DNA of 64,000 nucleotides from Agapetus fuscipes (taxonomy: Eukaryota > Arthropoda > Insecta > Trichoptera > Glossosomatidae), in assembly GCA_951799405.1 (NCBI GenBank), contig OX637363.1, positions 6,758,001-6,822,000 on the forward strand. Direction: 5' to 3'. The translations under genes were made by a program, and so were the position numbers. The stretch's first letter is position 1. The number at the start of each line of letters is the position of its first letter. Positions 9,839 through 18,835 of the stretch are shown piece by piece. The notes under the pieces are model-generated. The model saw only the letters and a list, made by a program, of their open reading frames with translations, did not search any database and was not told the DNA's origin.

Positions 9839-10775
9839 TACTAAAAAGAAAAGTGATGAGTTTTAATTCAAAAAACCCTGATGACTCTTCACTTTACTTT
9901 ATGACTTTATGCAAGTATCATGAATACTTCTGTAAATAAAAATTGAAAAAATAGCTGGAGGTTTGAAAATCCTTGGAAAAAATGGCGAAAAAGACAGGTC
10001 CGGTCTGGAAAATTTTGGGGCAATATAAAAAAAAAACTTTCTAATTTTAGATGTTGCATTTTTATGAAAAACAAAATAAGAAAGGCGCTTCATTGGATTT
10101 ATAATACTGGATATCCGAAGTTTATTCTACGAAAACAAACTTATTATCAGTTATCGCAAAATATTATGATAATAAAATACTACGCGACGCAAGATGGCAG
10201 ACTTCATTCTACTGTATAAAGCACTGTTTATATTTTTAACTTGCGGTAAAATTACGATTGGAGCATGTTTGGTTATTGCTGTGGTGTTGTTTTTGTGCTG
10301 AGAGCTCTAGAAACGTCTGTTGGGGGAAGGTTTGATTGTGTGTGTGCTTGTTGAGAGGAGCAGTGGTGCTTAGCCGGTGGTCCGCGAGTACCCACGAAGT
10401 GGTCACGCGAAATTTCATGCAGAGCACATAAAAATAGTTGGCAATGAATATAATCTTTGAAAGCGATTAACAAAATGTATTGAATATATCCTGTTTGAGA
10501 GAATATATGATCGAAGCTGGAATGAGCATTGAATCTGTATCTGTTGAAAAATTTTGGTGTAAAAATGCCACTTCTTTTATTAAGAAAACAACAGGCTCGG
10601 AACGTTTTTGATTTTTGGAACTTTTTTCTCGTCAAGCAAACGTCGGTCTTATATGGGACTGTCGTCCTAAGCAAACTAATAACAAAATATTTGTTATCCC
10701 TGGCAACCCAGACGTGTAAACGTTTTCAGAAATCGGTTAAAACGACTATTTTCTCTATTATTTTGTTCCTTGGGT
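9839..10775. other. Unassigned intergenic DNA
   Basis: AT-rich. The phrase around 10690-10720 (TTTGTTATCCCTGGCAACCC) resembles 14295-14320 and 23805-23845, so part of it may be an old repeat. The 133-residue frame on the - strand (10273-10674) shows no family motif and is probably chance. Confidence 0.4.
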
Positions 10776-10950
10776 TGAGGCTGATCACCATACTGTAAAA
10801 ACGGCTTACTTTGCCAGTGCTACCCCTGTGTTAGAGAAGGGCGGTAAATTGACTGATTCGATGATTTTGTTTCATTGTTTTTTTTTATTTATAAGTACCT
10901 ACAAATGCAGCCCATGCATGCATTATATATGAATCTTAGGAACGTTAATT
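10776..10950 (+). mobile_element. Rep-C diverged partial copy
   Basis: GAGGCTGATCACCATACTGT, then CTACCCCTGTGTTAG and GCATGCATTATATATGAAT. The middle is shortened. Confidence 0.7.
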
Positions 10951-11129
10951 CAGTACTTTTTCAGATTCATTCATATTTGGACTTCATAAATTATTAAACT
11001 GTTGGAGATTATGCCATTAACAAATTATGATAAAAATATACTTTACTTTGTAGTCTCCGATAACTACAAAACTATTTATGTTGTAGATCGAAACGAAATA
11101 GTAACAGTGGTCCTTATACTGCACAAAAC

Positions 11130-11245
11130 AATCAAAGTATTTATTGGTCGAATCAAAACAATCAAAGTGGTCATTGATCGAAAAAAAACAATCAAGGTTA
11201 TCATAAATCGAGTCAAAACAATCAAGTAGTCATTAAGTACGGTCA
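11130..11245 (+). repeat. Diverged 30-bp tandem repeat, split by SINE1
   Basis: Three to four units of the form AAAACAATCAAAGTGGTCAT plus TGATCGAATC, each 30 bp, so the frame stays open and looks like a repeat peptide (KTIKVVIDRK). Related units (GTCGAAAATAAATAGT, AGTGGTCCCTA) continue after SINE1 at 11934-12005, so SINE1 landed inside the array. No coding role is inferred. Confidence 0.7.
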
Positions 11246-11290
11246 AAGTGATCATAGTTCGGAAACAAAAAAATCAAAATGCTCACAGGT

Positions 11291-11933
11291 TGACCGTAGT
11301 CCAGTGGCAACCCTTCGGACTCGTAAATGGAAGTTTGTGGCTTCGAATCCCAGCGGAGCACAAAAATATACGATTTATATTTTCAAATATGCTCTTCGCT
11401 GGGTTGAAAATTTCATAAAACCTTTACCAAAGACCGGTCACTAAAGGTTCATTCAGCCTTTCATCAACTGGGTCTTGCTTGAGTATTGGCGCTTTGTAGC
11501 GACGACCAAGCTCGTAGACACCTCTGCGGCACTACAACAAGTGTCATAAATCCCTACGGTGCTATTATTAGACATTTTAGTCGTGCGATGAGCCCACGCC
11601 TTGACAAACTAATGATACGTTTGTATGAAGACCTGTCAATCCAAGATGGCCGCAAGTGAACAGCTGATTAGTCTTCACACAAATATTACCGTTATTCGGT
11701 AGGTAAGAATGACCGTGGGGATGAGACTTTCAGGCATCATTATTTTGCCAAAGTGTAGGCTCAACCGACGACTAAAATGTCTAAAAATAGCACTGTTACT
11801 TTTTTAACGATCCCTTCCTACCCGCCATTCTGTCTCACCTGCGATCTCGTTTCTTTTTTACAATAAGTCGTCTGAAATAAGAGTCTCTGAAATCTAGGGA
11901 GTCTCCCGCACAGGATTTCTTAAAAAAAAAAAA
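11291..11933 (+). mobile_element. SINE1 (type b), interrupted
   Basis: The tRNA-like head starts GACCGTAGTCCAGTGGCAAC and the B box is TTCGAATCCC. The body and the b-type end up to GTCATAAATCCCTA (11555) resume at about 11878 (GAGTCTCTGAAATCTAGGGA) and end in GGATTTCTT plus A-run. The gap holds a MITE (11556) and about 75 bp of extra DNA. Confidence 0.85.
11556..11800. mobile_element. MITE inside SINE1, CGGTGCTATT ends
   Basis: The left end CGGTGCTATTATTAGACATT and the inverted right end (GACTAAAATGTCTAAAAATA, then GCACTG) form arms of about 40 bp. A second copy lies at 34151-34393. Its interior contains the right half of the CTGGAAGTCTCATC foldback family. Confidence 0.75.
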
Positions 11934-12019
11934 GTCGACACAAAAAATCGTAGTGGTCGCAAAATAGTTATTGTCGAAAATAAATAGTGAAAGTGGTCCC
12001 TATTTGAAAAAGGTTAGCA

Positions 12020-12190
12020 GCCGCTGTGTGGCGGGCAGGCTGGCTTCCCGCCTCGGCTTGTGGGGCAGCTTGCGCGCGCCTGCCGCCGTGTCGGTTCGTG
12101 TCCGTCCGTCCGCGCTGCCACACATTGCGCTTATTTTCGATTTCATAACCTATAACGAACCCGCGACCCTGCAGTGCTAAGTTTGTGACC
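12020..12190 (+). promoter_or_regulatory. Actn: Probable Actn promoter/5' UTR region
   Basis: A GC- and CpG-rich block (12040-12125) in AT-rich DNA, directly before the Actn start codon. CCCTGCAG at 12168-12175 could be an acceptor for a separate non-coding 5' exon. No TATA box was recognised. The role is inferred from position and composition. Confidence 0.5.
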
Positions 12191-12310
12191 ATGATGGACA
12201 ACGGGCTTATGATGGAGCCGGGAATGTACGGCGACGGGTACATGGAGCCCGAGGAGGAGTGGGAGCGCGAGGGGCTCCTGGATCCCGCATGGGAAAAGCA
12301 ACAAAAAAAG
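12191..12310 (+). CDS. Actn: Alpha-actinin, first coding exon
   Basis: Forty codons: MMDNGLMMEPGMYGDGYMEP, then EEEWEREGLLDPAWEKQQKK, and a GTCAGT donor at 12311. This is the insect alpha-actinin N-terminus; the family continues with TFTAWCNSHLRKAG, the start of the first calponin-homology actin-binding domain. Alpha-actinin crosslinks actin filaments at muscle Z-discs and in non-muscle cells. The ATG at 12191 is chosen because it starts the conserved MM(M)(E/D)NG leader; the next ATG at 12194 is also possible. A GTG two codons upstream is not a likely start. The frame ends in phase 0. No later exon (CH domains, spectrin repeats, EF-hands) was seen in the window, so intron 1 would be over 51 kb. 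Confidence 0.92.
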
Positions 12311-13920
12311 GTCAGTCAAAAAAGACCCACCGACCGGCATTCCTCGACACCTTCCTGCGGGTCTGACCCATCAAAACACCCAAAAACCACACACGTAAAA
12401 CAACACACACTCAAGAAAAAAAAACATAAACCTACAAATTATAAATCAGTTCATATCTATGAGTTCTTGTATTTCAAATGGTTATGTTTACATTCCGTAT
12501 CTGTGCGCCTGTATGCACTCAGCTGCATTCCTGAGACTGCGGTATTTTAAAATTAAAAATGGACAAAATTAAATATATTTTAACTCTGCAGCTTTGTATG
12601 AAATGAAGCTAAGATAGATCGAGCCGTTGGTATTTGTTTAAATGGATTGTTTATGTAGTGACTGTGTATAATATTTGTTCAGTGTTGGGTTTGCAGTTCG
12701 CCCCGCGTCACAACACCGCCCAGCTGCAGTATTCTTATTATTATTGCTATTCGCGGTGCATTATTTGGCATTGTTATGAAACCGCTGGTTTCGAATGCTC
12801 GGCGTCCAGAAATAATCCCACCCGGGCCAGGAAAGTGACGGATAAAATATAAATGATTATAATATGGGGGTTCGTTATTATATTACAGCGTCGGCAAAGT
12901 ATTTTTCCGTGGGCGAACGGCTCGCAGATTTTCGTTCCCAATATAAAATGTCCCCGGGTGCCAATCGTCAGGTTCGCGCGATGTTATAATTATTCGGTCA
13001 AAATTTGCAATAATTAAAAACCTGTATAATTTTAACATCGCGATGTCTGTGCCCGGCAGAAAGATGGTCTCGGCCGATAATTTAGCAATTCAAATAACCT
13101 ATTTGTGTCTTCCAATAACACTTTTATTGCTGGTTTTATCTAGATGCCGTAAATTATAGCGAAATAATATATTACATGTCATAAACATAAAATAATTAGC
13201 GTACCAAAGCACGCAGCTGTATTACCTACTTACCTATGTGTTAAATGATTATTTTTATTAAATGAAAACACTAAATAATGATAAAAATGTCCCACAAAAC
13301 AGTCAATAAGTAATGAAAGTTGTGGCGAAATACGTAGGTACGTGAAATAATAGCTTCTAAGTAATATATTTTTCGCAAGGCAAAGCCATAGAAACAATAA
13401 ATCTTATAGAACTTAAATATTATTACAAAATCAATCATACCTCAGCTTCAATAGAATCCATTTCTTATTATTGTTTATAAAACCGGCTGACCTTGATAGT
13501 GATATTATTATTATTACATTCCCGTTATCGTTCAAGGTCGCCGCTCACCATAGACAAAGGGGAGCAGCGCCCCATTTGGTTTTTGTCCGAATAAATCAGT
13601 ATTTTTGTGCCATCCTGTGCAGCACGCGATGGGAATTTAAATCGCATTTAATTTTATAAAGATTTTTATTCACGAAATTACAAATAAAATGGCGTGAGAA
13701 TGAGAGAAGAATCTTTGCAGCGATTAGTATGGAAATTAGAATTGTTTATATTTGCATTTTACTATCGTGATGGTATTTATTTTAGATTTCAAGTAATAAA
13801 ACGAGATGAAAAAATAAACAGAAAATAAAAATATACCTTTTCAAACTCATCTTACTTGTCATTATAGAGATAGATCATTTACCAGAGGCCTTTAGATCCC
13901 GATTTTTTTCAAACCTTTTT
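12311..13920 (+). other. Actn intron 1, start; no element recognised
   Basis: Low-repeat DNA directly after the first Actn exon. It holds several moderately GC-rich patches (12690-12960, 13480-13640) with no recognisable exon. Its freedom from transposons, in contrast to the rest of the intron, could reflect regulatory content; that is inference only. Confidence 0.5.
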
Positions 13921-14936
13921 CATGCTTGGATGGCTTGGACATTATACTATATTTATATATATTATACTATATTATACTATTATATTTCTTATGTAACGCT
14001 GTTTGTTGTCCTATTAAAATAAAATAAAATAAATGTTTGCGCAGCTACCGACATTTTTTTTGCTACAATGCAATGACACAAAATAATAGATTTGACAGTT
14101 GATGAACCGGTTCGCGATACGGATCTTCTCAAGCATAATTATGTAGGTATTTTTTATTGATCCGTTTCATTTATTGAACTCGTGTTAATGTGCTCTAAAT
14201 TGGCGAATGGATTCAAATTAGATATTTCTCCCGGCAGGTAAACGTCGCACGTCTATACAAATAGGATCCTTAGCAAACGATATCAATATATTTGTTTGCA
14301 GTTTCCCTAGCAACCCAGCCATGTGGCGTTTCCATTTTTATTTAGAATCAGTGCGTAGTAGGTAGCACATTAACTTGTTGTAGTAAGTACTTAATATATT
14401 TTGCCAATCTATTGTATTTTTTTTTCAATTTTCAACTCGAAAGAATATTTTTCATTATTGTGCTCAGACTCTGTCTAGATTCCTAGTACTAGCCACTACG
14501 TAAGCTTGTGAAGTCGTTTTTCAAGCGGAATCTATTTAAAAAATTAACCCAATCCCTAAATACCACAGTTTGAGTGACGGGTCACAAAAAAAAAAACAGC
14601 TCCGTCAAAGAAAAAGGCGTTGATAATTAGTATAGGAGGTCAAACGACGAAAAATTGCTTTCAGTTTTGCTGTAACTCTATCTGCGCCGAGTTATTTCGT
14701 GCGATGTTTAGGATCTTGTGGAGCTATTCCCGTCTCATCGTCCTTGCTCTCTTCTTCCCTTCCCCCCCTCAACCCTGTATAATATTAGATATACAATAAT
14801 ATTATATCGACGGTACAAATGAAGTAGGGGCATAAGCGACAAAAACTAAATTGTTCAGGAGAGCAGTTTAAAGTTTGAGATTGCAGAAAAATGGCATAAC
14901 TTTTTTATTGTTTATCAGATCGTTAAGATGATAACA
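13921..14936. other. Intron DNA with AT-rich simple sequence
   Basis: 13938-13990 is a TATACTATAT-type low-complexity run, followed by AAAATAAAATAAAATAAA at 14015-14033, which looks like the tail of an old retroposon. The rest is unassigned. Confidence 0.45.
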
Positions 14937-15177
14937 GTACCCTTAGTACGAGTTGCAAAACTTGAGAAAAGTAAAGTTTACGGAAAATATTAAAGCGTGA
15001 TTTCTCCCAAAATCTGCCGTTTTTGTTTCTTACACTTTGTGGTCTTAGCAAAAGAGTTACAGTGATGAAGAAAATTAAGTTCAAACAAACAAAAACGGCA
15101 GATTTTGGGGGAAATCATTCTTTAATAATTGAGTAAAATTTACATTACTCAAGTTTTGCAACTCGTACTAAGGGTAC
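14937..15177. mobile_element. Foldback MITE, copy 1 (GTACCCTTAGTACGAG ends)
   Basis: Long inverted arms: GTACCCTTAGTACGAGTTGC at the left and its complement at the right. The arms continue through TTTCTCCCAAAATCTGCCG to a short loop, so nearly all of the 241 bp can fold. Copy 2 lies at 17083-17318 in the opposite orientation. No clear target duplication. Confidence 0.85.
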
Positions 15178-15853
15178 CTACTGCTCTCAAACTAAAAAAA
15201 TAAAGGCATTTATTGGCATTCCTATTAATGTGGTTTTATGTTTTTTTACGATTTTTTTTATGTCACAAGCGCCTGTAGGACAAAAAAGGCCAAAATCTTG
15301 TCGTTTACACCAAAACCATACTTTGAAAACGCAGTTTTTTGCTTGGACATAAACAACAAAAAAATAATCGTAGAGCTGTGGGAGTTAGCGCATTAGAAAG
15401 AGCGGAAAAATTTAAGTAGGATAGCATTCATAACACATTTTTGACCAAAACGTCGCTTATGCTCTACTTCATCTTAACCGTCGATATGATGTAAGCTTGA
15501 GCGACTCTTCCCGCATGATTATCGTTGTTTTTGAAATTTTTATTAATTCGCCGCCTTATTAAATTACCCGTAGCAATGACATGACATGACGTTGACGACA
15601 TTTTGATTTTTGTGAAAATTATTAAAAAATCTTTTTCCCGATCGGTGTTGCCAGGTCGCTGTTCCAAGATCGAAATAGGCGGGTGTAGGAGTAGTGATCT
15701 CATTCGAAAAATGCTCAGGAATACATTTTAGTAGAGTGGTACGTAAGTGTGTGTAAAATCTGTTTAAATATAATTTTAAAGATCATTATCCCGAGCCCAC
15801 ATTGATGTATATTGCATTAAATTCGTTCCAGCTTTTCCAGTGTACATGCAAGT
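15178..15853. other. Unassigned intron DNA
   Basis: AT-rich with no shared repeat recognised. ACGTCGCTTATG...CTACTTCAT near 15450 resembles, inverted, ATGAAGTAGGGGCATAAGCG at 14819. This pair suggests a larger foldback unit about 14815-15470 enclosing the MITE. Confidence 0.4.
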
Positions 15854-16075
15854 ACTAATCTAAGTTGCAAAGGTAGTTTACACTGGGGATTCACATTATA
15901 TGCATTCTCAGAAGCACACACGTACAAGTTCGCGCTCGCACATGCCGCATGTGAACCCCAAATCTCAAATGCACGCATACACCCTGCAACTCTTGCCGTC
16001 TTTCCCTGAAACAGAGGTGACATTGGCAAAGTTAATCATTTGTACAGCATGAGTGGTCAGCCGCATACCAATTCC
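15854..16075 (-). mobile_element. Rep-C copy
   Basis: On the - strand, ATTGGTATGCGGCTGACCAC to CTTTGCAACTTAGATTAG, with the CACATGCGGCATGTG landmark of the ATTAG-tailed subtype. Confidence 0.85.
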
Positions 16076-16427
16076 TTTTTTTGGATATGTTCTTCTTCTT
16101 CTATTTGCAGCAATCTTCATCCGTCTTTTTCGCTATCCAAATCCTTACGAGCTCCTCTAAGCAGGAACAAAGCAAATCATGATTGTATGTAAATATTTTA
16201 AAGAATGAAAAAACGGATTTTACTGACCGTGCAAAAGAGAAGAACGATTTTCTCTACGTTTCGTCGGAGTAATATCCGACGTCCTCAGGAGACGTGTGTC
16301 CTCTACAAGGAGGAACCACGAACAGTATGTATGTAAATATGTGTGAAGAAAGATATGATCTGTTCTCAACACTTTGATTCACATAATAATTGATCTCTTA
16401 AAAAGATCATTTATTGTATTCATGATT
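16076..16427. other. Unassigned intron DNA with GTTTCG..CAGGAGAC motif
   Basis: 16255-16300 reads ACGTTTCGTCGGAG, then GACGTCCTCAGGAGACG. A similarly spaced motif occurs at 63869-63907. The rest has no recognised content. Confidence 0.4.
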
Positions 16428-16612
16428 TGCCAATGTCACCCCTGTACCAGGGAAGGTCGGCAAAAGTTGCAGAGTTTATGTTTATTTGAGGCTTAGATTT
16501 TAATTTGTAAGCGCGAACTACACGTGTTTGTTTGTGGGCATGCAATCGATATGAGCTTTGAATGTTAATATATCTTTGCAACTTAGATTAAAGATAGATA
16601 TATTATAGATGA
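16428..16612 (+). mobile_element. Rep-C copy, 5'-truncated
   Basis: TTTGCCAATGTCACCCCTGT to TTGCAACTTAGATTAAAGAT. It is truncated inside the element. Confidence 0.85.
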
Positions 16613-17082
16613 TTGCAGCCACAGTAATGCAATAATGGGATATTCGCACATTCGTCACAATCATTGCAACGGTCAAGGTCATATGGCATTTCTCCTCGCA
16701 ATATCCTATTTGTTCCGAGTTTTCGTTTCCAATGCTAAAGACCGTCAGTTTCTCGTTACTCTTGTTTTTTATTGGGCATTCTTTAAAAAGCTGTTTGACT
16801 TCTTGTTTTTTAAATGCAATTACTTTCATTTCATTTCTTAGCGTGGTGTTAGTATGGATTTCGGTGGTCACCATCCGACCCATTCACATGCTCCCTCCAA
16901 AGTCCCAACCAGGGATCACGGAATATAAAACTAAGAATAGGAATATAGAACGGAGTACTGCTTCACCAGGCACTGGCTCTTGTCGTTAAATGAGTCTATG
17001 GTTATGTTGCTCCACCACTGATCGATGGATCCGTCCGTCCCTACATTATCTAGCTAGTTTCTAGTAAACTCAATAATTACCT
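16613..17082. other. Unassigned intron DNA
   Basis: Overlapping short frames on both strands (16518-16989) carry no recognisable motif. No repeat was recognised. Confidence 0.4.
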
Positions 17083-17318
17083 GTACCCTTAGTACGAGTT
17101 GCAAAACTCGAGTAATGTCAAGTTTACGGCAATTATTAAAGAATGATTTCCCCCAAAATCTGCCGTTTTTGTTTGTTTGAACTTGATTTTCTTCATCACT
17201 GTAACTCTTTTGCTGAGACCATGAAGTGTAAGAAACAAAAACGGCCGATTTTGGGAGAAATCACTCTTTTTCCGTAAACTTAACTTTTCTCAAGTTTCGC
17301 AACTCGTACTAAGGGTAC
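17083..17318. mobile_element. Foldback MITE, copy 2
   Basis: Same family as 14937-15177 but with the interior reversed (TTTGAACTTGATTTTCTTCA here, its complement in copy 1). Ends GTACCCTTAGTACGAGTTGC and its inverted copy. Confidence 0.85.
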
Positions 17319-17343
17319 TGAAGTAAATAAGTTCTATCCGGGG

Positions 17344-17507
17344 TTGGAAGTCTCATCCCCACTGTAATTCTTACCTTCCGAATATCGGTAGTATTTTTAT
17401 TAAGACTAACCAGTTGTTCACTTGCGGCCATCTTGGATCAACAGGTCTTCGTACAAATATTACCGATATTCGGTAGGTAAGAATTATCGTGGTGATGAGA
17501 CCTCCAG
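17344..17507. mobile_element. Foldback MITE, CTGGAAGTCTCATC family
   Basis: Arms of about 50 bp: TTGGAAGTCTCATCCCCACT with TTCTTACCTTCCGAATATCG, mirrored by CGATATTCGGTAGGTAAGAA and GGTGATGAGACCTCCAGC. The loop contains GCGGCCATCTTGGATC. Related copies are at 24192 and 59104, and halves lie in 11556 and 34151. Confidence 0.85.
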
Positions 17508-17754
17508 CTTTGAAATAAACGCTGGCAAAATATGCACATAAATATTATTAGAATCTCTTGATGCAGCACCTGCGCCAGTTACAGCTGTCAAATAAACTGC
17601 AAACAAGCTAAATGCATCACTACAAAGTGGAATATGCTAAGCTGCAATATTATTATTTATTGGAAGCGATCCGACAGCTTAGAATGATATATCCATCGCT
17701 TTTTCAGCCCCACATCCCCATGGTATTGTTTTTCATTCGGGAAGAGGAATGCAA

Positions 17755-18101
17755 TGTACTTTTACGAACTTGGAGTACCTACGCGCGCCTGTGCAGGTAC
17801 AATAGTGTGTGTAGAACAGTCCAGTATGATTCATAATGGTAGTAGCAAGGTACAAGAACATCTGTCTAGTGTAATCTAGAACAGAGATCGATTGGTCGGG
17901 AATATGCAAGAAAGATCTCTCTTGGATCTATGTAAAGGGACTGCAATGGTGCATCAGGAGAGTGTCGATTAAAACATTGAGCCGTGAAGTCGAAAGTCAG
18001 AGCTAGAAATCAATGGTTGTAAATTGTGAACCAAATCGTGTAAAATAAATTATTTTAAAATAAATAATTGCACTGTAATTGAACCTAGTAAAATCATTAC
18101 A
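17755..18101 (+). mobile_element. LTR-F, solo copy
   Basis: Starts TGTACTTTTACGAACTTGG and ends AAAATCATTACA. It shares ACCTACGCGCGCCTGTGCAG, ATAATGGTAGTAGCAAGGTA, TGCAAGAAAGATCTCTC and GCCGTGAAGTCGAAAG with the - strand copy at 48868-51050. AATAAA signals lie near its 3' end. No internal retroviral-like genes adjoin it, and the target duplication is not clean. Confidence 0.7.
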
Positions 18102-18379
18102 ATACCATCCAATTTCTGTCTAGAAAAGGTATCGGTTATCAATGAATAGTAAATAACTACTTATTTTAATGAATTATTAATTAATCATTACCCAATGCCA
18201 TCTAAGGAACCATGTCTTTGATTCCATAGACTAATTCGAAAACTTGTTCCGTATCTTGTGTAGAAAGTTGTAGGGACTCTTTTTAATTTCGATCTAAAAT
18301 TTGGAGTACTGCTCACCATCTCACTTTTAGTGGATAAACTGAACGCTGTACTGCAGATTATTGGCTGATTGTACTCTTC
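18102..18379. other. Unassigned intron DNA
   Basis: AT-rich with no recognised element. Confidence 0.4.
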
Positions 18380-18530
18380 CTGATGCCCAATAAGAATACA
18401 AAGTTGTACTGGAACCAGCTACCTCTGACGCTGAGGATGGAGACCGGTGAAGAATGCTTCAAGAAGAAGTTGAAGAGTTTCATGTTTTCCAGAAAGCGAG
18501 AGAAGGATGGGCGCCCTTGGGGTGGCTGGA
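18380..18530 (+). mobile_element. Fragment of a LINE RT C-terminus
   Basis: A frame gives LYWNQLPLTLRMETGEECFK followed by KKLKSFMF. This resembles the LWNSLP...SFKKxLKxxLF end of CR1/L2-type LINE polyproteins. It is short and not seen elsewhere in the window; the family match is by motif only. Confidence 0.55.
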
Positions 18531-18835
18531 GCCACTTAACGGTGCCCAAAAGAGGAAACAAATTATCCAACTATATATTTACATACGTTGGGTAGACTAC
18601 AATAGGAGACACGGAGGGTCTATTGTATTCTATGAATCACTTTAATTAGTCCAGAGGGGGAGACTGCTTCGTCTAATTTAAATTAAATGGACTCTTAATT
18701 GTGACGTATTAAAGAATACCCTAAGTGCTCTTTCTATGAGGACCTAGATGCAACAAAATGAAATAGACCATAAAATCATACGCTGTGTTTATTTACACAC
18801 AGCAAAGTCGTGGCTCATCTGTCGCCTAAAGTGAA

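Noticed and set aside
11002..11229. 75-codon frame with ten-residue repeats
   Set aside because: The frame is open because the DNA repeat is 30 bp. Units decay at once outside, and there are no gene signals.
13938..13990. TATA-rich stretch as a promoter
   Set aside because: It is simple sequence with no gene start downstream.
16518..16989. Overlapping frames on both strands, possible small gene
   Set aside because: Frames lack motifs, start inside Rep-C, and their composition matches the surrounding AT-rich DNA.
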